From: Physcomitrium patens
Lineage: Eukaryota > Streptophyta > Bryopsida > Funariales > Funariaceae
Reading direction: 5' to 3'
Length of the DNA stretch: 64,000 nt
NCBI RefSeq assembly: GCF_000002425.4
Contig: NC_037270.1
Coordinates: 3,075,680-3,139,679 of the forward strand
In this document: piece after piece, positions 13,278-22,645 of the stretch
How the letters are laid out: each line of letters opens with the position of its first letter
Numbering within the stretch: position 1 is the first letter of the stretch
Translations under genes and position numbers: made by a program
Notes under the pieces: model-generated
What the model saw: the letters and a program-made list of their open reading frames with translations, nothing else
Told to the model about the DNA's origin: nothing
Databases searched by the model: none

Positions 13278-13829
13278 TGTCACGGCCATAATCATGTAAG
13301 CTAATAATTACATATAGAAATAGGTAGAAGTAAGTAAAAGTAGATAAAAGTAAGTTAATTGTATAATATTTAATATAAAAGCTTCCTAGAAACTTCCTAG
13401 ACGCTGCTTTGAGTTCATAGGTGTCTTTAATTGACTTTTTGGATTAGAAACGTGGTCAACAAGTTGGCCATGTGCCACACATGTTGTTAGCTTGAAGATC
13501 AAGCTAACTATGTGGCCCACACGTAGAAAAACTTGCCTTGTAAGTCAAGGCATGTGTCCTACAAAGTCAACACATATTGGAAGTCCTATAGAACGTCGCC
13601 ACGTAGCCGCTAGTTAGATAGTATATATAGAGACAAGAGTGAAGGCTTCTTCACTCTTGTCAACTCCTTTCTTGCTTCTAGTCCAGGTTCAAGAGTCTTT
13701 AGTTTCTTGTCTTGCGGCAATAGCCATTCCAGTTTCCTTTTAATATACCTACTTGTTTATATTTTGACTTATTATATCGAGATAGCCTTTTGGTGTATAT
13801 TTTTCCTCATCGAGTCTTTGTCCTTGACA
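13278..13829 (+). repeat. Element A 5' LTR
   Basis: 552 bp, TGTCACGG...CTTGACA. It holds a TATA box (13622-13629) followed by a perfect 13-bp palindrome (13632-13644 with 13649-13661) that spans the expected RNA start near 13652. Confidence 0.93.
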
Positions 13830-14041
13830 GATTGGCAAGAGTACACTTACAATATCAGAGCTTTGTTTTTTCTTGAGTAAGAGTGGATTACCCCTTTCTC
13901 TTGACAAGACATAAGCGTATTAGAAGTTTGCGGATTACCCACTTCTAAACTGATATTGTTCTTAGTATCTTCTTTGTTATCAAGTCTTTCTTTTCTTTTG
14001 TCTTGAGCAATATCAAACAAATTTTTCTTCTTAGTGTCATT
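13830..14041 (+). other. Element A primer site and leader
   Basis: ATTGGCAAGAGT (13831-13842) directly after the LTR can pair with ACTCTTGTCAAC (13653-13664) at the probable RNA 5' end: ten Watson-Crick pairs and one G-U. A TATCAGAGCT stretch at about 13853 resembles the plant initiator-tRNA site but lies 23 bases from the LTR. The remaining leader has two similar TGGATTACC or CGGATTACC phrases, also seen in C, D and E, of unknown role. Confidence 0.6.
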
Positions 14042-15046
14042 ATGGCCGAGCTTGTTGAAATGAAGAGTGCAATGGCACAAATGCAAGAGCAAATGAGGGA
14101 GTTAATGCTTGCGATGCATCAACTCAATTCACCAACACAGGAAAGAACAAGAATAGCAGAAAGTGGAGATATAGAGATGATCGGAGCTGCTTCAACATCT
14201 ACAACAAATCACGTTCCTTCTCCAATTGTACAACACCCTGTAAGCACTAGAGAACCAAGAATTACCTTATCTGAGAAATTTTATGGTACGAGATCAAAGT
14301 TTCGAGGGTTCATCAATCAAGTACAATTGGCAATTGAACTTCAACCGCAAAGCTATCCAACTCCAGGATCACAAGTCAGGTTTATTGGCACTCTACTTTC
14401 TGGTTCTGCATTATCGTGGTTTTCGTCTTTTCTTGAACAACGAAATCCAATATTGGATAATTTGGAAGCTTTTTTGGTGGAGTTTCGATCTATGTATGGT
14501 GAATACGATGCAACTCGTGTTGCAACAAATAAGATCCGAATTCTGCGACAAGGAAATCACTCAGTAACAGTATATGCTTCACAATTTCGACAACTTGCAA
14601 TTGACATCAAGTGGGATGATGCTGCACTCATCAGTCAATTTCTTTATGGATTGCAATACGAAGTAAAGAAATTGATGCTCAACTTATCTGATCCTCAAAC
14701 TTTGAGTCAAGCAATCGATTTTGCGGTAAAATGTGATAATCGACTTTTTGAATTTCGATCTGAGAATCATTCACAGGAACCTCAACGTTATTACTCAATG
14801 ACAACATCAACATCTTTGCCAAACGTACATTCGAAAGTAGAAGACATGCAAATTGACGCGGTACGTTTTAAACCTCTAACTGAGCAAGAAAAGATTTGTC
14901 GTCATCAAGAAGGATTATGTTTATATTGCGGAGAACCTAAGCACACTGCTCAACATTGTCCAAAGAAACGACGCAACTATAAAATGAGGGGTACGACGGT
15001 CAAAAAAGACAACATGTCGGAAAACGGATTCGTCCAGCTACAATAG
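14042..15046 (+). mobile_element. Element A gag
   Basis: An open frame of about 334 codons from MAELVEMKSAM. It has an N-terminal heptad-like stretch (AQMQEQMRELMLAMHQL), a Ty3-type capsid region (about residues 80-240, FRGFINQVQLAIEL to QFLYGLQYEVKKLM) and a CCHC knuckle CLYCGEPKHTAQHC near the end. The start is chosen at this Met because the matching residues open gag in C; an upstream Met at 14003 also exists. The pol region follows within six bases of the gag stop. Confidence 0.88.
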
Positions 15047-15051
15047 GGACC

Positions 15052-18000
15052 GTGCAGCTGGAACCTTGTACAATTCCTAATGAAGGTCCTATCCTCTCCT
15101 CAGAACCCTCTCCTTGTTTTATAATAGACTTATATTTAGGACCTAAGAATTACAAAGCCTCTGTTTTATTAGATTCGGGAGCCTCAGCATGTTTTTTAGA
15201 TGAACAATTTGTTAAAAGTCGTAAAATACTCTTTATACAGAAACCTAAACCAATACATGTAGAAGTCATAGATGGTCGTCCCTTGTCTTCTGGAGATGTC
15301 ACTCATGAAACTCATCCTATAAAAGTAACAATAGATGGTCATGATAGCTACATAGCTTTTAACATAATTAAATCCCCGTCCAATCCAGTTATTTTAGGTT
15401 TATCCTGGCTAGAAAAATATAACCCTCGAATAGATTGGAATTCGTATAAACTTGACTTTTCCAAAAGCGTTATTAATAGTTCTACGAACCAAGTAAAAAA
15501 TTATAAGTCTAGTACAGTAAAACCCGTACTGATAGGTGCAAAAGCATTTATACACGCAGCAAAAGAAGGATCAACTTTTGCTATTTATGCTGCACCTATT
15601 TCTGAAAACGTAAAGACTTCAAGTGGCATTCCAAGTCAATATCAGGAGTATCAAGACGTTTTTGAGAAAAAGAATGCATATATTCTTCCTGAGCATCGTC
15701 CATATGATTGTTCAATCGACCTCAAGGAAGGAACTCAGCCACCATTTGGACCAATTTACAGTTTATCGCAAGATGAGATGGCTGAACTCAAGACATATAT
15801 TGACGAGAATTTAGCAAAGAATTTCATACGCCATTCAAAATCTCCAGCAGGAGCTCCAATTCTATTCGTAAAGAAAAAAGATGGATCTTTACGAATGTGT
15901 GTTGATTATCGAGGACTCAACAAGATCACAATCAAGAACAGGTATCCATTACCTTTGATATCAGGACTCCTTGACCAGTTGAATCAAGCTAAGATCTATA
16001 CAAAAATAGATCTAAGAGGAGCATATAATCTAGTACGGATCAAAGAAGGAGATGAATGGAAGACTGCGTTTCGAACCAGGTATGGACATTTCGAATATAA
16101 TGTCATACCCTTTGGACTCACGAATGCACCAACTGCTTTTCAACATCTCATGAATGATGTATTTTGTGAATTCTTAGACAATTTTGTCGTCTACTATCTA
16201 GACGATATCCTGATCTATTCCAAGAACGTCGAAGAACATGAAATACATGTTCGTTAAGTATTACAAAAACTTAGAGATGCAGGATTGTACGCCAAGATGG
16301 AAAAGTGTGTATTTCACACTACTCAAGTTAACTTTTTAGGATACATCATTTCAAATGATGGTCTCATGATGGATTCTAAGAAAGTCCAAACAATCGTGGA
16401 TTGGAAGATTCCAAGGACGGTAAGAGATGTCCAATGTTTCTTGGGATTTGCCAATTACTATCGGATCTTCATCAAAGATTTCTCACGATTTGCAGCTCCA
16501 CTTACACGCTTGACTAGTAAAGATAAATTTCAATGGAATCAAGAAGCGAAAGCAGTATTTGAAGCATTGAAGACATCGTTTGTCTCTGCACCAGTCTTAT
16601 ATCATGTTGACTTTTCCAAGGCATTTTTTATGGAAACAGATGCATCAGATTTTGCCTTGGGTGCAGTTTTATCACAAATGGGAACAAATGACAAACTCCA
16701 TCCGATAGCTTTTCATTCAAGAAAATTCTCAGCAGCCGAGATCAATTATGAGATCCACAATAAAGAACTTCTTGCGATCGTGGATTCCTTTCAAGAATGG
16801 CGTCATTATCTAGAAGGCGCTTCTAGTCCAGTCACTGTGTATACAGATCACAAGAACCTCGAGTATTTCATGTCAGCACGCATGTTGAATCGTCGTCAAG
16901 CTCGTTGGAGTATGTCTTTGTCAAGATTCGAGTTCATTATCACTTATCGGCCAGGAAAACAACAAGGTTTATCCGATGCCCTATCTAGACGTTCTTATTT
17001 TGCACCAAAAGAAGGAGATGCAGCTTTTGAGCAACAAAGAACGGTCCTCTTGAAACCGGAGCAATTTCATCTCTGAGCAATGAAATCAACATTGACTGTT
17101 GATTCAACTTTTCTCAAGCAAATCCAGTCCAGTATGTCCTCAGACCCTCTTGTTTATGATATCGAGAATAATTCTTCTAAGTCTCATGATCCTTCTAAGT
17201 TTGAGTTCAAGAATAATCTATTATATTTTGAAGGACGCCTATATGTTCCAGAAGGAGAAGCACGTTTACGTGTTCTTCAAGCACGTCATGACTTTCCAGC
17301 AGCAGGGCACTTTGGATATAATAAGACTTTGGAACTCATATCAAGAGATTTTTGGTGGCCACAAATGTGGAAGTCAGTCAAAGACTTTGTACAATCATGT
17401 GATATTTGTTCAAGATCAAAAATTCCTCGTCATCCACCTTACGGACTTCTTCAGCCATTACCTATACCAGAACAACCATGGTCTTCTGTTTCTATGGATT
17501 TCATCACAGATCTTCCAAGCACAAGATCTTATGATTCTATATTTGTGATAGTAGATCATTTCACCAAGATGGCACATTTTGTGCCATGTACAAAATCTAT
17601 CACAGGTGAAGAAACAGCTAAGCTTTTCATTGATAATATCTATCGCTATCATGGATTACCTAAAGATATCATATCGGATAGGGGAACTCAATTTGTGCCA
17701 AGATTTTAAAAGACCCTTTTCAAGATTTTAAAAGTGGACATAAAGCTATCTTCAGCTTTCCATCCTCAAACTGATGGACAAACAGAGCGCGTAAACCAAG
17801 TCTTGGAACAGTATTTAAGGTGTACCATCAACTACCAACAAGATGATTGGACAAACCTTCACCCATTGGCAGAGTTTGCTTATAATAATATGGTACATTC
17901 CTCCACGCAACAAACACCTTTCTTTACCAATTATGGCTATCATCCACGACTTGATACTTTTGATTTTTCAAAAGTTGATAATCCTGCAGCAGAAGATATG

Positions 18001-18540
18001 GCAAATCGGTTGTCAGAGTTACATGCAATAATGAAGGCGCAGTTGAAGAAAGCTCAAGAACGACAAAAGATAAATGCAGATGTATATCGTAAAGAGCAAC
18101 CACAACTCAACGTGGGTGATAAGGTATGGCTACTTCGTCGCAATATCAAGACTACTCGACCTTGTGACAAGTTGGACTATCGTAGGCTTGGCCCCTTTTC
18201 TGTTTCTGAACAGATCAACCCAGTTGCATATCGGTTACATCTATCGGAGTCAATGAAGATCCATCCTGTATTCCACGTATCTCTTCTTGAACCATATAAG
18301 ACAGTGGATATACAAGGAAGAAGACAAATGCCACCGCCTCCTATAGAAGTAGATAATAATGAAGAATTTGAGGTGGAAGAGATATTAGACTCAAGGCGGT
18401 GCCAAAACAAGCTGGAATATCTTGTTTATTGGCGCGGATATGATATTAGTGAACGCACATGGGAGCCATCCAGGAATCTAGCAAATGCATCAGCTAAAGT
18501 CAAAGTTTTTCATCAACGACATCCGTCAAAACCAAGATGA
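15052..18540 (+). mobile_element. Element A pol: protease, RT, RNase H, integrase, chromodomain
   Basis: Visible in order: protease with LDSGASACF (about 15.17 kb); RT with [20 protein letters not shown] and the YYLDDILIY box (about 15.8-16.25 kb); RNase H with METDASDFALGAVLSQ and the TDHKNLEYF box (about 16.6-16.9 kb); integrase with a GHFGYNKTL...CDICSRSK zinc part and a core carrying SMDFITDLP and SDRGTQF (about 17.3-17.9 kb); the HPVFHVSLLEPY phrase; and a C-terminal chromodomain (about 18.36-18.5 kb, EEILDSR...LEYLVYWRGYD...TWEPSRNL). Chromodomains of this type steer integration to chromatin. About three breaks. Confidence 0.9.
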
Positions 18541-18634
18541 AAATCTCTCTTATAAAAGAGACAAGATTGAGGCAAGATAACATTCAATTTCCTATCCTTG
18601 TTTGTAATTTCTTTACATTTGTGACGCTAATTAG

Positions 18635-19057
18635 ATGGAGAGCCAACAACCAACGGATTCAACTCAAGAACCTTCATTTGCTGACCTGTCGGACGAGACA
18701 TTACGATTGTCACAACCTTCAAGACGACGCAATCGAGATGAAGATCTTCAAGAACGACATGTTCTTCCTCGAACAGATGGTGAGGGACAACGCGTTTGGT
18801 ATCATGATTTGATAAGGGACTCCCGATGTTTGGTGATTTTACTAGAAGTAGGAACAACTCCTGATGGTGTTCCGAATATTCTATTCGAAGGAAGTTATGA
18901 AGGCCTCAATAATGATCAAATAATTGGGTGGTCTTCCCGCCCTAGTATGGGACACTACCGATGGTTGAGAGGCCCTATCAATCATCTTCGAAGAGAACAA
19001 AGATCAGAGTATGTGGCGAATATAATTTGTCGCATCATAGATTTCCTCAACATATGA
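18635..19057 (+). mobile_element. Element A extra ORF downstream of pol (140 codons)
   Basis: An open frame of 140 codons between the chromodomain and the 3' LTR, beginning MESQQPTDSTQEPSF. The N-terminal half is polar and arginine-rich (SRRRNRDEDLQERH). The C-terminal half has a hydrophobic core (CLVILLEVG), then ILFEGSYEGLNNDQI, WSSRPSMGHYRWLRGPINHL and a helical end. Related stretches occupy the same place in C (about 35.33-35.75 kb) and D (about 31.6-31.97 kb), sharing the pattern YxWLxGPxNxL. I do not recognise the family. It is not an envelope: no signal peptide or membrane segment is seen. Its repeated position in two element families suggests a real protein of these elements. Confidence 0.72.
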
Positions 19058-19084
19058 TGACCGCTCCTCGTGGAACTCGTCTCT

Positions 19085-19098
19085 AGAAGGGGGGGTAA
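19085..19098 (+). other. Element A polypurine tract
   Basis: AGAAGGGGGGGTAA ends directly at the 3' LTR, the usual place of the plus-strand primer. D has AGAGAGGATGA and C an A-rich equivalent in the same place. Confidence 0.8.
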
Positions 19099-19650
19099 TG
19101 TCACGGCCATAATCATGTAAGCTAATAATTACATATAGAAATAGGTAGAAGTAAGTAAAAGTAGATAAAAGTAAGTTAATTCCATAATATTTAATATAAA
19201 AGCTTCCTAGAAACTTCCTAGACGCTGCTTTGACTTCATAGGTGTCTTTAATTGACTTTTTGGATTAGAAACGTGGTCAACAAGTTGGCCATGTGCCACA
19301 CATGTTGTTAGCTTGAAGATCAAGCTAACTATGTGGCCCACACGTAGAAAAACTTGCCTTGTAAGTCAAGGCATGTGTCCTTCAAAGTCAACACATATTG
19401 GAGGTCCTATAGAACGTCGCCACGTAGCCCCTAGTTAGATAGTATATATAGAGACAAGAGTGAAGGCTTCTTCACTCTTGTCAACTCCTTTCTTGCTTCT
19501 AGTCCAGGTTCAAGAGTCTTTAGTTTCTTGTCTTGCGGCAATAGTCATTCCAGTTTTCTTTTAATATACCTACTTGTTTATATTTTGACTTATTATATCG
19601 AGATAGCCTTTTGGTGTATATTTTTCTTCATCGAGTCTTTGTCCTTGACA
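19099..19650 (+). repeat. Element A 3' LTR
   Basis: 552 bp, about nine differences from the 5' LTR by eye, followed at once by the CTTAA duplication and the gag of B2. Confidence 0.93.
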
Positions 19651-19958
19651 CTTAAATACCTTGAAATATTCCTCCCATCAAATTGATCAATTTTATTGAC
19701 CACTGCTTGCAATGCTTTGGTTGCCAAAGCTTCCTTTCGATCATTGCTTTGTTGTTGCTGCATTGATAATGAGAAGGCTTGAAACATACTAGTATTAGAT
19801 GGATCCTGTGCATACCTTGTCCTTTAGAAGAATCCTCACTAGAAACTCCTCCCAAAAATCCTTCAAAATTTTTATTTTCGTTTTCCATAAAATAAAGATA
19901 AAATCAAATGAAATCCAATACCTTCCACCTCAAGCTTTCACGTCGGGTTTACCACTTT
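19651..19958 (-). mobile_element. Element B2 gag start, leader and primer site
   Basis: On the minus strand gag opens with MENENKNFEGFLGG, the same start as in B3 at 22646. Upstream, four bases from the 5' LTR, is TGGTAAACCCGACGTG, a primer site that begins TGG as expected for a tRNA 3' end; B3 has TGGTGAACCCAACGTG. The tRNA was not identified. Confidence 0.75.
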
Positions 19959-21207
19959 TGTCGAATTACGTGCTTTCCTGCTCAAGAATGCGCCGGGTGT
20001 CTGATTGTAGAAGGTAGTAAGGAGATTCGCCAATAGTCAAGCAGTCTATCAATTTTTGACTGTTAGAATATAAACGACTACAAGAATACACCATAAATCT
20101 ATACAGATGCTCCTTCGACTCCTCGCCGAAGTCCTTTTTGTCCCGGCCGGTAGGTCTCTAAACGTTACAGAGAACCCCGAACAACCCAAACTGTTAATCT
20201 TCGATACCGCTTTGTACTTACAATCTTGTATTCACTGACTGTCTTGTTAGATTGACCCAATAAATTTCATTCACTTCGCATACTCAATCCTATAGACACC
20301 CTTTTAATTCTTTCAATCTCAGACGTAACTCAATTTTACAAAACAGTCAAGAGTAATAAAACCCACTTCATTAAAAATCCCGATTTACTATTATAACACT
20401 GACTTCAGCAACGATTGCCTCAGTCTCTTCAAAACCCTATGAAGAAAAAAAACCCAATTCTCTCTCCTTTCTTCTCCGACCCAAAGCATGAAGCTCTTCT
20501 CCAATCCCCTCCCAAAAACTCTCCCCCCCCTAAACCTTATCCTCTGAATTTCTTCAATCTTTCGTCTTGGATCCGAAATTGGCTCACACCGTCAGAGCTT
20601 AGATCCGAAATTGGCTCTCACCATCAAAACTTTCTCCTCCGTTTTTACCTTTAAGAGATCCATTTACCGAAAACAACGTTCTCTGAAACGGCACAAAGAA
20701 TAGGACAGCCTGAAACAGAATCAAAACCCCGTACTCGAGTCCACATTGAGTCGCCCGACCAATTCAGGTCTCATATTGGATAAGATGCCTGTAGTAACTT
20801 GGATGTTCGCGTAATTGGGTCCAAATAGTCCTTGCGTTAGATTGGCCAAGGCCCGTAATAAGACCTGGATTTTTCCGTAATTAGACTGCATTGGGTTGCC
20901 CGGCCAATTCAAGTCTCATATTGGATAAGAGGACCCGGATTAGATTCTTGAAATTGGATCCAATTGGCTCATCGAACCAAGTTCACCTGTCGTGTGAATT
21001 GGTCCTTTCTCTTCCTACTGACTCTCGTTAATGGAATCGAATGGAACATTTCAATATCTCCCGGCTAACTGTAACGGGGTGACTGAACGTGGCCACTCAG
21101 TATGTGCACCGGAGTTGGTCGTTGCTCCCAATATTGGAGGTAACTGAACATTAATAAAAGTCCCCTTTCTTTATATTTTCATGGTATACTCGTGTTACAA
21201 CACGACA
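19959..21207 (-). repeat. Element B2 5' LTR
   Basis: 1249 bp, partner of 6365-7612. Both carry the same 145-bp tandem duplication (copies starting near 20744 and 20889). The two LTRs look a few percent different, clearly more than those of A, which fits A being the later insertion. Confidence 0.87.
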
Positions 21208-21245
21208 CCATTGCGTTCTCGATCAGGAAAACACGTAATATGACA

Positions 21246-21463
21246 ACAAAGGAGACTTGTGTTGAACTGGTTAGAACTTTGCTCATGAAGCAAGCTTTAT
21301 AATAGTTTGCTCCTTTGTTTGAGAAAGGAATGTCAATTTTGAATAAATTTGAAGCTTTTGTGGAGGCATTTGTAAAAGCATTTAGCAAACATGACAAGGC
21401 ACGATGGACTACGACAAAGATTCAGTCATTACGATAAGGCACATGCTCCGTATCAATCTACGC
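21246..21463 (+). mobile_element. Element D gag, middle piece
   Basis: A 218-bp island of D between B1 and B3. Its translation follows the capsid part of the A gag (LEAFLVEFRSMYGEYDATR region) and ends at the codons for IYA, where B3 is inserted with duplication ACGC. Confidence 0.75.
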
Positions 21464-22575
21464 TGTGGTGTTGTAATACGAGTATATCGTGAAAATATAA
21501 AGAAAGGGGACTTTTATTAATGTTCAGTTACCTCAAATATTGGGAGCAACGACCAATTCCAGTGCCAATATTCAGGGGCCAGTTTAGACATCCCATTACA
21601 GCCGGTTAGGGCATACTTACTAGTAACGAAATGCTCCGTTCGAGTCCAATAGTGGGAGTCAATAGAATCAAAAGGACCAAATCGATGACTGAGCGAGCCT
21701 GATGCAAAGGACCAATTTGATCTAATTACGGAAACATCCAGGTCTTACTACGGGCCTCTTAGCCAATGTGAGACCTGATTTGGTCAAGCGACTCAATGTG
21801 GTCCCGAGTATGGAGGTTTTAATTCTGTTTCGAGCTGTCTTGTTCTCTGTGTCATTTCAAGGAACGTTGTTTCCGAAAAAAGAACCTTTTAAAAGGTAAA
21901 AAATCGAGAAGAAAGCTCTGACGGCGGAGCCAATTTCGGATCGAAGACAGAAGATTGAAGAAATTCAGAGGCTAGGATTTGAGAAAGGGGAGGAAAAAAA
22001 CATTCGGAAATGGTTAAGGTGGAGTAGAGGATTCAGAGATTTGGAAATTAGGAAGGTTAAGAAAAAAGGAGGATACAAGGTTTTTGGGTAGGGATCAAAA
22101 AAGGGGACTTCTAGTGATCAAAGATGAAAGGTCAATGTGTTGTACTAATAAATCGAGGTTTTAATAAAGTAGGTGTGATTACTCTTGAGTGTTTTGTGAA
22201 ATCGAAGTTACGACTGTGATTGAAGAATTAAAAGGGTGTCTATAGGATTGAATATGCGGAGTGAATGAAATTTTTTGGGTTAATCTAACAAGACAGTCAG
22301 TGGATACAAGGTTGTGAGTATAAAGGGGTATCGGAGATTAGGAGATTGGGTTGTTTGGAGTTCTCTATAATGTCTAGAGTCTTACCGATTGGGGCAAAAA
22401 AGATTTCGACGGGTAATCAAAGGACATCCGTATAGATTTTTGATATATTCTTATAATTATTTATATTCCAACAGTCAAAAACCGATAGACTGCTTAAATA
22501 TTAGCGAATCTCCATACTACCTCCTACACCCAGACGTCCGGTACGTTCTCAAGCAGGAAAGCACGTAATACGACA
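21464..22575 (+). repeat. Element B3 5' LTR
   Basis: 1112 bp, TGTGGTGTTG...AATACGACA. It has a single copy of the segment that is doubled in the B2 LTRs. Together with the B2 LTR at 19959-21207 it forms a second inverted LTR pair with a spacer of about 256 bp. Confidence 0.87.
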
Positions 22576-22645
22576 TAAGTGGTGAACCCAACGTGAAAGC
22601 TTGAGGCGGAAGGTATTGGATTTTATTTGATTTTATCTTTATTTT

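Larger units (their letters stand above)
13278..19650 (+). mobile_element. Element A: youngest chromovirus, nearly whole in layout
   Basis: A is 6373 bp with 552-bp LTRs (13278-13829 and 19099-19650) and the perfect target duplication CTTAA (13273-13277, 19651-19655), inserted in the gag region of B2. By eye the LTRs differ at about nine positions (about 1.6%), so it is the youngest element here. All parts are present in order: self-complementary primer site, gag, protease, RT, RNase H, integrase, chromodomain, extra 140-codon ORF, polypurine tract. The layout is whole but pol is broken, with about three breaks. The chromodomain and gag type fit the Tcn1-like chromoviruses known from mosses and fungi. 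Confidence 0.92.
6365..21207 (-). mobile_element. Element B2: long Ty3/gypsy B-family element, split by A
   Basis: B2 has an LTR at each end (6365-7612 and 19959-21207) on the minus strand and lies inside solo LTR B1. Its own DNA is about 8.5 kb. Reading right to left: 5' LTR, tRNA-type primer site (about 19935-19955), gag (19.65-19.9 kb, then 11.6-13.28 kb beyond insertion A), protease with a DHGSEINLMS active site (about 11.1-11.6 kb), RT (about 9.9-10.4 kb, FLDD catalytic box), RNase H (about 9.2-9.6 kb), integrase (about 7.9-8.9 kb) with an acidic tail, polypurine tract, 3' LTR. No chromodomain was recognised. The target duplication is decayed. It is a fossil with roughly ten breaks plus the insertion of A. 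Confidence 0.87.
5286..21245 (+). repeat. B1: solo LTR of the B family, split by B2
   Basis: B1 is an LTR of about 1.12 kb (5286-6364 plus 21208-21245) in plus orientation, inserted in the gag region of D. It runs straight back into D gag at 21246, so no internal region is left: a solo LTR. It starts TGTCATATTG and ends ATATGACA. The flanks ACGG/ACAA are a decayed 4-bp duplication at best. It lacks the 145-bp duplication seen in the LTRs of B2. B2 sits about 38 bp before its right end. Confidence 0.8.

Noticed and set aside
18635-19057. Extra ORF of A as an envelope gene
   Set aside because: No signal peptide, membrane segment or glycoprotein features; it is also too short.
13278-19650. Calling A an intact, active element
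   Set aside because: The layout is whole and the LTRs are close, but pol is broken in about three places.
22580-22600. Naming the tRNA that primes the B family
   Set aside because: The site begins TGG as expected, but I could not match the rest with confidence to a known tRNA.
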